Assembly (NCBI GenBank): GCA_031292695.1
Contig: JARLGS010000518.1
Location: forward strand, 1-39,008
Origin: Mycobacterium sp.
GTDB lineage: Bacteria; Actinomycetota; Actinomycetes; Mycobacteriales; Mycobacteriaceae
DNA: 39,008 bases
Reading direction: 5' to 3'
The notes below the pieces were generated by a model. That model searched no databases and had not been told where the DNA came from. It worked only from the letters and a program-made list of their open reading frames with translations. The stretch's first letter is position 1; every line of letters begins with the position of its first letter. Shown here piece by piece: positions 24,373 through 32,803 of the stretch. Position numbers and translations under genes: made by a program.

Positions 24373-24455
24373 GCGGGCGTGGCGAAATGGCAGACGCGCG
24401 GTCTTTAGGTGTCCGTGTTCGAAAGAACGTGGGGGTTCAAGTCCCTCCGCCCGCA
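24373..24455 (+). tRNA. tRNA-Leu, anticodon UAG
   Basis: An 83-nt class II tRNA. The acceptor GCGGGCG (24373-24379) pairs with CGCCCGC (24448-24454), discriminator A24455. The D-arm is TGGCGAAATGGCAGACGC, the anticodon loop TTTAGGT (anticodon TAG), the variable arm GTTC-GAAA-GAAC and the T loop TTCAAGT. The anticodon stem CGGTC/GTCCG has a U-U mismatch at 30-40. No encoded CCA. A TACGAT 11 bases upstream may be the -10. Confidence 0.95.
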
Positions 24456-24459
24456 CTGT

Positions 24460-24504
24460 TGTGATGAGTCGAGTCATATGTAACCCATGACTCGACTCAT
24501 CACA
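24460..24504 (+). terminator. Perfect hairpin after tRNA-Leu
   Basis: TGTGATGAGTCGAGTCAT (24460-24477) and its exact complement (24487-24504) are separated by nine bases. The 18-bp stem starts five bases after the tRNA and lacks a U-tract, as many mycobacterial terminators do. Confidence 0.75.
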
Positions 24505-24579
24505 GTCGCTCGCGAGCCGCGCATCACCCTCCCTGTGGCGTGCTCGATTGGGGAGGAGTGCCTCGCCGAGTCGCCGCGC

Positions 24580-24601
24580 CGGTGGGCGCATGCGCCCACC
24601 G
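24580..24601. repeat. Perfect 22-bp palindrome between tRNA-Leu and glnA3
   Basis: CGGTGGGCGCA followed directly by its reverse complement, with no spacer. It lies 56 bases beyond the glnA3 stop and 76 bases beyond the tRNA hairpin. It could act as a terminator stem for glnA3 or as a protein site. A looser pair CACAAACCGT / ACGGTTGTG lies between it and the stop codon. Confidence 0.6.
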
Positions 24602-24656
24602 TGGCGGCGTGCGCTCAGCACAAACCGTCGGCGATACCCGTGAACGGTTGTGTGGT

Positions 24657-26834
24657 TCAGTGGATGTAGAGCATCTCCTGATACGTCGGGAGCGGCCAGA
24701 GATCGTCGGCGACGACGCCTTCGAGGGTGTCGGCAGCAACGCGAACGGCCTCCATCGCCGGCAACAGCGCTGCCTGCGCGTGCTTGGCCTCGTCGTAGGT
24801 TGACTCTGCCGAATGGTCGGACAACGCGGCTTTCAAGGTGGCGAGAGCCTCGGTCAGTGCGTTGATCGGCTCCGAAACCGATTCCAGCAGAGTCACACTC
24901 GGTGCCATGCCCGCTGCCTTTACCGCCACGATGTTCTGTGCGAGCTCGGTCTGGTAGCGGATCGCGGCGGGCAGGATGACAGTCGAACCGATCTCCAGTG
25001 CCAGCTTCGCCTCCACGGCGATGGTCAGCGCGTACTGCTCTAGCCGTACCTCGTAGCGGCTGTGCAGCTCGCGCTCGTTGAATACGCCGTACTTCTCGAA
25101 GACCTCCACCGCCTCAGGTTTGATCAGCTCGGGAATGGCGTCCAGCGTGGTCTTGAGGTTCGGCAGCCCGCGGGCGGCTGCCTCGGCCTGCCAATTCTCC
25201 GAGTAGCCGTCCCCGTTGAAGACCACCGCACCGTGCTCGATGATGACCTGCGTCAGCAGGTTCTGCACCGCACTGTCGAACTCTTCGCCGTCGGCTACCG
25301 CTTTCTCCAGGATGGTGGCCAGGTAGTCGAACGAGTCGGCCATGATGGTGTTCAGGACGATCATCGGCACCGCAACCGTCTGACCTGAGCCGGGGGCGCG
25401 GAACTCGAATCGGTTGCCGGTGAACGCGAACGGGCTGGTGCGGTTGCGGTCACCGGGATCGGTCGGCAGCACCGGCAAGGTGTCCACGCCAATGATCATG
25501 CTGCCCTTGCCTTTTGAGGACGTCGCAGCGCCTTTGGCAATCTGGTCGAAGACGTCGGCGAGCTGATCGCCGAGGAAGATCGAGATGATCGCCGGCGGCG
25601 CCTCATTGGCTCCGAGCCGGTGGTCGTTGGTGGCCGAAGCCACCGAAACACGCAGCAGCCCACCGAATTTGTGCACAGCGCGAATGACCGCCGCGCAGAA
25701 CACCAGGAATTGGGCGTTCTCGTGGGGGGTGTCACCGGGCACCAGCAGCGAGCCCAACTCGGCGTTGCCCATCGAGAAGTTGACGTGCTTTCCCGAGCCG
25801 TTCACCCCGGCGAACGGCTTCTCGTGGAACAGGCATTCCATGCCGTGCTTTTTGGCGATGGTCTTGAAGACGGTCATCAGCAATTGCTGGTGATCGGAGG
25901 CGATGTTGGCGCGCTCGAACATCGGCGCGATCTCGAACTGGCCGGGCGCCACCTCGTTGTGGCGGGTCTTGGCCGGAATACCGAGCTTGAACAGCTCACG
26001 CTCGGTGTCCATCATGAAGCCCAGCACCCGCTCGGGGATCGCCCCGAAGTAGTGGTCGTCGAACTCCTGACCCTTGGGCGGCTTGGCGCCGAACAAGGTG
26101 CGGCCGGAGTTGATCAAGTCTGGACGGGCCAGGAAGAAGTGCCGGTCTACCAGGAAGTACTCCTGCTCGGGGCCACAGAACGAGACGACCTTCTCCAGGT
26201 TCTGGTGGCCGAACAGCGTCAGAATGCGCTCAGCGTGCACACCCATTGCCTGCTGGCTGCGCAGCAGCGGCGTCTTGTAGTCCAGTGCCTCACCGGTCAT
26301 CGACACGAACACGGTCGGGATGCACAACGTGTTGCCGTTCGGGTTCTCCAGGATGTACGCCGGGCTGGTCACGTCCCACCCGGTGTAGCCGCGAGCCTCG
26401 AACGTCGACCGCAGACCGCCGGACGGGAAGCTCGATGCGTCGGGCTCGCCCTGAACCAGGGTCTTGCCGGCGAACTCAGCCAGCGCCTGCCCGTCCGAAA
26501 CTGGTTCCAGGAAGCTGTCGTGCTTCTCGGCGGTCAGTCCGGTCATCGGATAGAAGACATGCGCGTAATGCGTCGCGCCTTTTTCCAGCGCCCAGTCCTT
26601 CATCGCGGCTGCGACCGCGTCGGCGACCGTCGGGTCCAGCGTGGCGCCCTTCTCGATTGTGGCCACGACCGACTTGTAGCTTGCCTTCGGCAAGCGGGAC
26701 CGCATCTCGGCTTTCGTGAACACGTTCGCACCGAAAATCGCGCCGGGAGCCTCGGCAAGATCGAAACTGAACGCTGGAGGCACGTACGCCTCGACAGCAT
26801 TGATCGCCTGTTGCCGCGCCGCGTTTCCACTCAT
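24657..26834 (-). CDS. Type III glutamine synthetase (GlnN type)
   Basis: ATP-dependent synthesis of glutamine from glutamate and ammonia. At 725 residues it is far longer than GSI (about 470) and fits GSIII: N-terminal [61 protein letters not shown], a conserved [16 protein letters not shown] and a long C-terminal helical extension. ATG 26834 follows GAGAGGA with about seven bases. It stands as a single gene. A GlnR-type box and a TACCGT -10 lie upstream, pointing to nitrogen-limitation control. Most mycobacteria rely on GSI (GlnA1), so this is an additional enzyme. Confidence 0.94.
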   Translation of the reverse strand: MSGNAARQQAINAVEAYVPPAFSFDLAEAPGAIFGANVFTKAEMRSRLPKASYKSVVATIEKGATLDPTVADAVAAAMKDWALEKGATHYAHVFYPMTGLTAEKHDSFLEPVSDGQALAEFAGKTLVQGEPDASSFPSGGLRSTFEARGYTGWDVTSPAYILENPNGNTLCIPTVFVSMTGEALDYKTPLLRSQQAMGVHAERILTLFGHQNLEKVVSFCGPEQEYFLVDRHFFLARPDLINSGRTLFGAKPPKGQEFDDHYFGAIPERVLGFMMDTERELFKLGIPAKTRHNEVAPGQFEIAPMFERANIASDHQQLLMTVFKTIAKKHGMECLFHEKPFAGVNGSGKHVNFSMGNAELGSLLVPGDTPHENAQFLVFCAAVIRAVHKFGGLLRVSVASATNDHRLGANEAPPAIISIFLGDQLADVFDQIAKGAATSSKGKGSMIIGVDTLPVLPTDPGDRNRTSPFAFTGNRFEFRAPGSGQTVAVPMIVLNTIMADSFDYLATILEKAVADGEEFDSAVQNLLTQVIIEHGAVVFNGDGYSENWQAEAAARGLPNLKTTLDAIPELIKPEAVEVFEKYGVFNERELHSRYEVRLEQYALTIAVEAKLALEIGSTVILPAAIRYQTELAQNIVAVKAAGMAPSVTLLESVSEPINALTEALATLKAALSDHSAESTYDEAKHAQAALLPAMEAVRVAADTLEGVVADDLWPLPTYQEMLYIH

Positions 26835-26869
26835 TCGACGTCCTCTCGTTCCGTGTGCATGACGGGCCC

Positions 26870-26912
26870 ACGGTAGGGAGGTCAGATGGCGGAGCTGTTA
26901 CCAGCGCGTCAC
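26870..26912 (-). promoter_or_regulatory. glnA3 promoter with GlnR-box match
   Basis: In gene orientation GTGAC-GCGCTG-GTAAC (26912-26897) matches the mycobacterial GlnR consensus GTNAC-N6-GNAAC (AC-N9-AC). TACCGT (26875-26870) is a plausible -10, which would put the box centre near -41, a usual activator position. Confidence 0.55.
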
Positions 26913-27366
26913 AGGTAAAATTCATCCATCGGCAATGCCAGCGAGTTCGGGTGGTCAAATGCTCGGCGGGCAGCTGCGGTAGTCCCGGTCTTTGCCTGCT
27001 CGACCTTTGGCCGCTCGCTGATGCTGGAGGACTATCACCATCACCGTGAGTGCAGGATGCGCACCCTCGGCCTCGCATCGGCGTGGATGCCGGCTTGCGT
27101 TACCGGCGGCGGGCGTCAGCCGATCAGGCGCGGTCGCTTGTGTTGCCGAGCCTGATCGGAACTGAGTCCAGGACGTCGATGGTGAGGTTCGTCGACGGCA
27201 CCCCGCGGGCCGTCAGTCGCTAGACCGGACACCAAATTTATTGGGGCAGATAGGAATTCGGGTGACGCCACAAGCTATCGCCGCGTTGCGGTCACGTCGG
27301 GTGGTCGAATCGCAGACGGCCTAGCGGCACGAAAAACGTTGGGACGCTTGATCAGTGGGACGTGCG
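26913..27366. other. Gene-free region between glnA3 and small basic protein gene
   Basis: About 450 bases without a supported gene on either strand; all track ORFs here are short shadows. On the minus strand a 25-codon stretch after a stop reads MPSTNLTIDVLDSVPIRLGNTSDRA-stop. It vaguely resembles the N-terminus of luciferase-like flavin monooxygenases (VLD.VP.R.G.T), so a decayed gene is possible. No tRNA, hairpin terminator or repeat was identified. Confidence 0.4.
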
Positions 27367-27498
27367 TCAGCGCTTCTTGGAGTGCAGGATACCTTCGGTC
27401 GGCGCCGGGTCGGTCTTGGCGCGCTTTTCCGCCCGTTTCTCTTTGAGCGACTTGCCGGCTTTCTTGGTCATGCTCTGCCGCGGAGATTTGTCGGACAT
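27367..27498 (-). CDS. Small Lys-rich protein of unknown function
   Basis: 43 residues, MSDKSPRQSMTKKAGKSLKE.., with more than a third Lys/Arg and a helical KSLKEKRAEKRAK segment. Very similar short basic proteins are widespread in actinobacteria; function unknown, nucleic-acid binding being an inference from charge. ATG 27498 has AAGGGG about eight bases upstream. The longer 104-residue track ORF is rejected because its first 61 residues read through the promoter region. TATGGT at 27548-27543 with TTGCGG 18 bp before it is a candidate promoter. Confidence 0.75.
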   Translation of the reverse strand: MSDKSPRQSMTKKAGKSLKEKRAEKRAKTDPAPTEGILHSKKR

Positions 27499-27580
27499 CA
27501 CGGGCCCCTTTGTTCGGGGGCCTGGGTGGTCCCTATCAACCGACCATACGCGCACCGCGGACAGCCCCGCAACGATGTAA

Positions 27581-27595
27581 GTCAACGGTGTTGAC
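27581..27595. promoter_or_regulatory. Perfect dyad GTCAAC-GGT-GTTGAC
   Basis: Six-base arms with a three-base spacer in the 232-bp divergent region between the small basic protein gene and the desaturase gene. Each arm contains TTGAC, so it could overlap a -35 on either strand. No matching -10 at 17-18 bp is evident. Confidence 0.35.
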
Positions 27596-27730
27596 ACCAC
27601 TGTCTGGTTTGCGCGTTGCCCGCCGAGGCTGCCATGTGGCACGGATGCGCGCCGACGCCTAGGCTGGATGGTGACACACACCTAGGTAGCCAAGACCCCG
27701 CTGCCGCGCGTAGACGGACCGGGAATTCTG

Positions 27731-28819
27731 GTGGCCATCACTGATGTCGCCGCGTACGCGCGGTTGAGTTCGGCGGACGTCGAGGCGATCGGGGCCGAAC
27801 TCGACACCATTCGCGCTGACGTCGAGGACTCCCGCGGCGAGAAGGATGCGTCCTATATCCGCCGTGTCATCGCGTTCCAGCGGACCCTTGATGTCGTCGC
27901 TCGGCTGCAGATCGCCAGGAGTCGGTCCAGGGTCGGCTGGATGGTCGGCACGGCGGCGTTGGCATACGCGAAATCCGTTGAGAATATGGAGATTGGGCAC
28001 AACGTCTGCCACGGCCAATGGGACTGGATGAACGATCCGGAAATCCATTCGAACACCTGGGAATGGGACATGGTGGGGCCGTCGGTGCAGTGGCGCTACT
28101 CGCACAACTATCGCCACCATGTGTTCACCAACGTGGTCGGCGTGGATGACGACCTCGGGTTCGGGGTGCTGCGGGTGACCCGCGATCAGCCGTGGAAGCC
28201 GGAGTACCTGTGGCAGCCGCTGCGAAATCTGTTGTTGGCCTTGGTTTTCGAGTGGGGCATTGCCCGCCACGGATATCACTCCGAAACGGAACGAGCCGGT
28301 ACCGAGGACGGCAGGCAGGCTGCCATGAAGGCGATGCTGGCCAAGATCGCTCGGCAGACCGCCAAGGACTACCTCATCCTGCCCGCACTCAGCCTGCGCC
28401 GTTGGAGTCGGACGCTGACCGCCAACGCGACCGCCAACCTGCTGCGCAACCTCTGGTCCTACGTGGTGATCTTCTGCGGACATTTTCCCGACGGTGTGCA
28501 GACGTTCGCCCCGCAGGTGCTGCAGTCCGAGACCAGGGCGGAGTGGTATCTGCGCCAGATGCTGGGTGCGGCGAACTTCAAAGCCGGTCGGCTGCTGGCA
28601 TTTTCGAGTGGAAATCTCTGTTACCAGATCGAGCATCACCTGTTTCCGGATCTGCCGAGTAACCGGTACGCACAGATCAGTGTCCGGGTCCGCCAGTTGT
28701 GCGACAAGTACGACCTGCCTTATACCACCGGCTCGCTCACCCATCAGTACCTGCAGACTCTGCGGACCATTTTCCGGCTGGCATTGCCTGATGGCGGTTG
28801 GGCCGGCATTCGCCGATGA
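27731..28819 (+). CDS. DesA3-like membrane fatty acyl-CoA desaturase
   Basis: Di-iron desaturase introducing a double bond in acyl-CoA. 362 residues with the three histidine boxes: HNVCHGQWDW, HNYRHH and QIEHHLFP, plus GHFPDG. It starts MAITDV and contains ENMEIGHN and HGQWDWMNDPEIHS almost as in Rv3229c (DesA3), but lacks most of the roughly 60-residue C-terminal tail of that protein and looks more compact after box 2. GTG 27731 has no strong Shine-Dalgarno. Its stop overlaps the following ANTAR gene (ATGATGA), an unusual coupling of a lipid enzyme to an RNA-binding regulator. DesA3 works with an oxidoreductase partner that is not encoded here. Confidence 0.88.
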   Translation: MAITDVAAYARLSSADVEAIGAELDTIRADVEDSRGEKDASYIRRVIAFQRTLDVVARLQIARSRSRVGWMVGTAALAYAKSVENMEIGHNVCHGQWDWMNDPEIHSNTWEWDMVGPSVQWRYSHNYRHHVFTNVVGVDDDLGFGVLRVTRDQPWKPEYLWQPLRNLLLALVFEWGIARHGYHSETERAGTEDGRQAAMKAMLAKIARQTAKDYLILPALSLRRWSRTLTANATANLLRNLWSYVVIFCGHFPDGVQTFAPQVLQSETRAEWYLRQMLGAANFKAGRLLAFSSGNLCYQIEHHLFPDLPSNRYAQISVRVRQLCDKYDLPYTTGSLTHQYLQTLRTIFRLALPDGGWAGIRR

Positions 28820-29532
28820 TGAGCGGCGCCCCGCCCGGGTCGAGCGGGGCGCGGATACGGTTCTTGGCGGCACTCGAGAGGGCAGCCGTCGACCGGCCGG
28901 CACAGTTGTGTGACGCGTGCGTGCAGGTTTTGCCGGTTCAGCGAGCGGCCATCGCCGTGCATGTCGACGGGGTGGGTCTGGAAATACTTTGTGCCAGTGA
29001 CGCTCTCGCGGAACGGGTGGAGTGGGACCAGATCACCCTGGGCGAGGGGCCAGGGTGGGATGCGGTCACCGGTTCCGGTCCGGTGGCCGCGGACCTGACT
29101 GTTGACAGCCGCCGCTGGCCGGTCTTCGCCGCGGCGGCAACGCGGGACGGCGTGGGCGCGATGTGTGCGCTGCCGCTGCAGGTCGGGGCGATTCGGGTGG
29201 GGGTGCTGGATCTTTACTGCGACGCCGCGGTGCCCCTGGTCGCAGGCGATTTCGCCGACGCGGTCGCCATCGCCGACCTGGTGAGTGCGATCCTGCTGAC
29301 CGTCGGACGCACCGGCCGGCTCGCCGAATCGCTGGGCCCGTGGTGGGATCAGCCGCTGAGCACCCGGGCCGTGCATCAGGCCACCGGGATGATCATGGTG
29401 CAGCTCGGTGCCGGCGCGCGCGATGCCTATGTACGCTTGCAGGCTTTCGCTTATGCGAATGACCGGCTGATCAATGAGGTTGCTGGTGATGTGGTCCGTC
29501 GCCGATTGCGGTTCGACCCGAATTGGGCGTGA
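28816..29532 (+). CDS. GAF-ANTAR regulator 1
   Basis: 238 residues. An N-terminal GAF-like sensory domain (about 20-165: AAIAVHVDGVGLEILCASD, GEGPGWDAV, MCALPLQVGAIRVGVLDLY) is followed by a C-terminal ANTAR domain (about 178-232: STRAVHQATGMIMVQLGAGARDAYVRL..). ANTAR proteins bind paired hairpins in nascent RNA and prevent termination. ATG 28816 (or 28819) overlaps the desaturase stop. The ANTAR helix lacks the usual Lys of QAKG (here QATG). The ligand is unknown. It is followed by a second protein of the same design. Confidence 0.85.
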   Translation: MMSGAPPGSSGARIRFLAALERAAVDRPAQLCDACVQVLPVQRAAIAVHVDGVGLEILCASDALAERVEWDQITLGEGPGWDAVTGSGPVAADLTVDSRRWPVFAAAATRDGVGAMCALPLQVGAIRVGVLDLYCDAAVPLVAGDFADAVAIADLVSAILLTVGRTGRLAESLGPWWDQPLSTRAVHQATGMIMVQLGAGARDAYVRLQAFAYANDRLINEVAGDVVRRRLRFDPNWA

Positions 29533-29567
29533 CATCCGTGGGAGGATTCAGATCTGGAGGGAGTGCG

Positions 29568-30296
29568 ATGGATCGTTATGAACGTCTCGCGAACGCATTC
29601 GTCGGCTTGGCAGACACCCTGGTCGCTGACTATGACGTGGTCGAACTCGCTCAGCAGCTGATCGACAGTTCGATGGCGTTGTTGCCGATAGTCGCCGCCG
29701 GGATCGTGCTCGGTGATGCGGATGGCGTATTGCACGTATTCGCGTCCAGCAGCGAGCAGACCTGGCTGCTCGAACTGCTTGAGGTGGAAAGCGGTGCAGG
29801 CCCTTGCCTGGAGGCGTACCGGACCGGGCAGCCGGGTTTCGTCGACGACCTTGCGGTGGATGTGCAGCGGTGGCCGGCGTTCGCCGGGCAAGCCGCCGAA
29901 TATGACTTCCGATCCATGTCGGCGCTGCCGATGCGGTTGCGCGAAGAGCGGATCGGCGCACTCAACCTGTTTCGTAGCGAGGTGGGTCGGTTACCGCGTG
30001 CCGATATCGCGGTTGGGCAGGCACTGGCCGATGTGGCGACGGTCGGGATTCTGCACCAACGGATCATGAACCGCTCGGAGATCGTCAACCAGCAGCTGCA
30101 GACCGCGTTGAACACCCGGGTCATCATCGAGCAAGCCAAGGGCGTACTGGCCGAGCGCGGCACGCTCGACATGGACGAGGCGTTCGCCGTCTTGCGCAGC
30201 TACGCCCGCCAGACGCATCAGCGGCTGGCCGACCTCGCCCGCGCTGTGGTGGGCGGGGTGGATACCACTGCGATCCTCAACGTGCACTCCGGGTAG
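29568..30296 (+). CDS. GAF-ANTAR regulator 2
   Basis: 242 residues: a GAF domain (about 20-165, with GDADGVLHVFASSSEQTWLLELL, GPCLEAYRTGQP and RIGALNLFRS) and a canonical ANTAR domain (about 172-230: LNTRVIIEQAKGVLAERG..DEAFAVLRSYARQTHQRLADLA). GGAGGG lies six bases before ATG 29568; the earlier track start overlaps the previous gene. It is in line with the desaturase and ANTAR 1 and upstream of a roughly 300-nt leader and a glycan operon, so a leader-RNA target there is an attractive but unproven idea. Confidence 0.9.
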   Translation: MDRYERLANAFVGLADTLVADYDVVELAQQLIDSSMALLPIVAAGIVLGDADGVLHVFASSSEQTWLLELLEVESGAGPCLEAYRTGQPGFVDDLAVDVQRWPAFAGQAAEYDFRSMSALPMRLREERIGALNLFRSEVGRLPRADIAVGQALADVATVGILHQRIMNRSEIVNQQLQTALNTRVIIEQAKGVLAERGTLDMDEAFAVLRSYARQTHQRLADLARAVVGGVDTTAILNVHSG

Positions 30297-30605
30297 GGCC
30301 CGCGCACACCCCTGTTCGGTTGTTTCTCTACTCCGTTGGAGTCGAGTAATTCCATTGTGGGATAGTATATTTCGCGATATCTGGACGGGAAGGCGTGGTT
30401 GTGCGGCTGGGCTGCGCGTGGGGTCCGACACCGGTGCCGGCCGCGTGAACCGCCAAGTTCACCCCGATCGGATGGGCCCGGAGGGTGTAGCGTGGAGGAG
30501 GTTGGGAACCCAGCCAGCCCGGGTGTAGGCAGCCTCTCGCCGTTGAATTCCCCGAGCAGCCGCTCGCGCCGGACACATCGGTGACAACCACGCGACGGGA
30601 TCACC
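30297..30605 (+). promoter_or_regulatory. 309-nt leader region ahead of glycan operon
   Basis: No gene seen. An AT-rich tract (GGGATAGTATATTTCGCGAT at 30359-30378) is probably a promoter, with TAGTAT as the best -10. A short hairpin ACTCC-GTT-GGAGT is at 30330-30342 and a GC-rich GTGCGGC-TGG-GCTGCGC stem near 30401-30417. The long transcribed leader could host regulatory RNA structure. No clear pair of hexaloops with the A and G required for ANTAR binding was found by eye. Confidence 0.4.
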
Positions 30606-31793
30606 TTGAAATCTCAACCCAGCCTTCAATTTTCAGATACCTCGGTGCTGAGTTCCAGGCGCGCCGGCGCACCGAGTTTCGGGATGCTGAGCACATATCC
30701 ACCGACGCGATGCGGGCTGGCGACGTTCAGCGCTGCCCTGAGCGACGGGTTGGCCGTCAACGGCGCCGACGTCAGTGTGGTGCGCGTCGCGGACGGGTCG
30801 TCCACCAGCGACAGTCGCGTCATCGGTGAATTGACCAACGGATCGGCGGCATCTGTGGCAGCCGCCGCAGACTTGCTCAACCAGAGCGATGTGGCGGTGA
30901 TCCAGCACGAGTACGGCATCTACGGCGGAGCCGACGGCGATGAGGTCGTAGACATCATCGGTGGTCTGCGGGTCCCGTCGATCGTGGTGGCGCACACCGT
31001 CCTCAAAGATCCGACCAGGCACCAGCGCAGCGTGCTCGAGGCCGTGATGGCGCTCGCCGACCAGGTGGTGGTGATGTCCGACGCCGCCAGAATGCAACTG
31101 CGTTCCGGGTTTGACGTGGACCGCCAGAAGGTCACCACGATCCCGCACGGCGCGACCGTTCCGACCGGTGGCTACACGAAACGGGGCGGCCGACCTACGT
31201 TATTGACCTGGGGCCTGGTGGGGCCAGGCAAAGGGGTCGAGCGAGTCATCGATGCGATGGGTGCACTGCACCGCATCAACAGCCGACCGCGGTATCTGAT
31301 CGCCGGCGAGACCCATCCTCGGGTGCTCGCCGCTGACGGCGAGGCCTACCGCGACGCCCGTATCGAGCAGGCGCAGCGCGCCGGGGTGGCGGACGCGGTG
31401 CACTTCGATGCCGGTTACCGTGACGTGCCGTCATTGATCGCGCTGATGCTGTCGGCAGCCGTGGTGGTGCTGCCTTACGACTCCACCGATCAGACCACCT
31501 CCGGCGTCCTGGTCGACACCATCGCCAGCGGTCGGCCGGTTGTCGCGACGGCCTTCCCACATGCGGTCGAGCTGCTGTCCACCGGGGCCGGCATCGTGGT
31601 GGGCCATGATGACCCGGACGCGCTGCACGCGGCGCTGCGCGCGGTACTGACCCAGCCCCGGTTGGCCGGTGCGATGGCCGCAGAGGCCAGGCGGCTGGCC
31701 CCGACGATGGCCTGGCCGATCATTGCCAGGTCTTATCAAGCTGTGGCACAACGAATTCTGAGTAAACAACCGGAGTGGACGTGGCTGCGCTGA
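30606..31793 (+). CDS. GT4-family glycosyltransferase
   Basis: 395 residues, two Rossmann-like halves (GT-B fold). N-terminal GMLSTYPPTRCGLATFSAAL is typical of GT4 enzymes that occur with GH130 partners, followed by VIQHEYGIYGG. The C-terminal donor site has WGLVGPGKGVERVIDAM and PYDSTDQTTSGVLVDTIASGRPVVAT. Donor sugar unknown; GDP-mannose is an inference from the GH130 gene. The start is uncertain: TTG 30606 gives the longest form, GTG 30645 is possible, and no strong Shine-Dalgarno is visible. First gene of a three-gene operon with overlapping junctions. Confidence 0.85.
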   Translation: MKSQPSLQFSDTSVLSSRRAGAPSFGMLSTYPPTRCGLATFSAALSDGLAVNGADVSVVRVADGSSTSDSRVIGELTNGSAASVAAAADLLNQSDVAVIQHEYGIYGGADGDEVVDIIGGLRVPSIVVAHTVLKDPTRHQRSVLEAVMALADQVVVMSDAARMQLRSGFDVDRQKVTTIPHGATVPTGGYTKRGGRPTLLTWGLVGPGKGVERVIDAMGALHRINSRPRYLIAGETHPRVLAADGEAYRDARIEQAQRAGVADAVHFDAGYRDVPSLIALMLSAAVVVLPYDSTDQTTSGVLVDTIASGRPVVATAFPHAVELLSTGAGIVVGHDDPDALHAALRAVLTQPRLAGAMAAEARRLAPTMAWPIIARSYQAVAQRILSKQPEWTWLR

Positions 31794-32803
31794 TGCCGGA
31801 TCCCAAGTTCGACCACCTGCTCGCGATGACAGACCGGCATGGCACCTTCGAGCACGCGTGTGGCGCCGAACCACGGCCCGAGAACGGCTACTGCACGGAC
31901 GATATGGCCAGGGTTCTGGTAGTAGCCAGTCGCGAGCCGGACGGCGGGGACGCCCTACACGCTCTGGCCAGGCTGGCGGTGCGGTTCCTGAACGAGGCCC
32001 AGTCCTTCGCCGGTGGTTGCCGCAACCGGATGGACCGCAATGGTCACTGGACCGACGACTTCGCCTTCCAGGACTGCTGGGGCAGATGCCTGTGGGGCTT
32101 GGGCACGGCCGCCGCGCACAGTGACATCGGTTTGGTCCGCAGCCTGTCGGTGGTGCAGTTCGAGCGTGCCGCACGTGGCAGGTCGGCCTGGCCGCGGGCC
32201 ATGGCCTTCGCGGCGCTGGGTGCTGCCGAGTTGCTCAGTGTTGAGCCCGGTCACGTTGCGGCGCGGAGACTCATCGCTGACTACGCCACGGGCGTTCCGG
32301 CGCGGAGTGCCGACCTCGATTGGCCGTGGCCCGAGGCACGCCTGACGTACGCCAATGCGTTGCTGCCCGAGGCGATGATCGCCGCCGGCGTTGCGCTCGA
32401 GGACTCGACGCTGTCCGAGCGCGGCTTGGACCTGCTGGAATGGCTGATCGATTGCGAGACCGTCGACGGCCAGTTGTCGGTGAGCCCAGCCGGGGGCTGG
32501 TCGGCTGGGGAACCCCGGCCCGGCTTCGACCAGCAGCCCATTGAGGTGGCCACATTGGCCGATGCGTGCGCCCGGGCCGCGGGCGTTGATGCCAGCGCCC
32601 TCTGGCCAAACACGTTGCGGATTGCTGCCGCCTGGTTCGAGGGCGCCAACGACGCCGCGGCGCCGATGTGGAATCCGGCCACCGGCGGCGGATTCGACGG
32701 GCTGCAGGCCGATGGAGTCAACGTCAACCAGGGCGCCGAGTCGACGCTCGCGGTGCTGTCCACTTTTCAGCAGGCTCGCCGCCTGGTAGCCGTGTCGCAA
32801 TGA
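31781..32803 (+). CDS. Six-hairpin (alpha/alpha)6-fold glycosidase-like protein
   Basis: 340 residues, helical throughout, with GYCTDDMARVL, NRMDRNGHWTDDFAFQDCWGRCLWGLG, LDWPWPEARLTYANALLPEAM and a closing WNPATGGGFDGL. This reads as an (alpha/alpha)6-toroid, often annotated simply as glycosyltransferase when next to GT4 and GH130 genes. The true activity is not known to me; the conserved acids in TDD and QDCWGR could be catalytic. GTG 31781 has GGAG five bases upstream and overlaps the GT4 end by 13 bases; ATG 31793 (TGATG) is an alternative. Its stop overlaps the GH130 ATG. Confidence 0.72.
   Translation: MAALMPDPKFDHLLAMTDRHGTFEHACGAEPRPENGYCTDDMARVLVVASREPDGGDALHALARLAVRFLNEAQSFAGGCRNRMDRNGHWTDDFAFQDCWGRCLWGLGTAAAHSDIGLVRSLSVVQFERAARGRSAWPRAMAFAALGAAELLSVEPGHVAARRLIADYATGVPARSADLDWPWPEARLTYANALLPEAMIAAGVALEDSTLSERGLDLLEWLIDCETVDGQLSVSPAGGWSAGEPRPGFDQQPIEVATLADACARAAGVDASALWPNTLRIAAAWFEGANDAAAPMWNPATGGGFDGLQADGVNVNQGAESTLAVLSTFQQARRLVAVSQ

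Noticed and set aside
24487-24669. 60-residue plus-strand ORF after tRNA-Leu
   Set aside because: It starts inside the tRNA terminator hairpin, covers the 22-bp palindrome and overlaps the end of glnA3; no Shine-Dalgarno.
25620-26876. 418-residue plus-strand ORF antisense to glnA3
   Set aside because: Long only because of GC-rich third positions; the glutamine synthetase on the other strand has all family motifs.
27124-27224. Possible remnant of a luciferase-like monooxygenase on the minus strand
   Set aside because: Only about 20 residues look familiar (VLDSVPIRLGNT) and nothing downstream continues the similarity, so it is not called as a pseudogene.
27355-27594. 79-residue plus-strand ORF
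   Set aside because: Antisense to the small basic protein gene, which has a Shine-Dalgarno and a recognisable composition.
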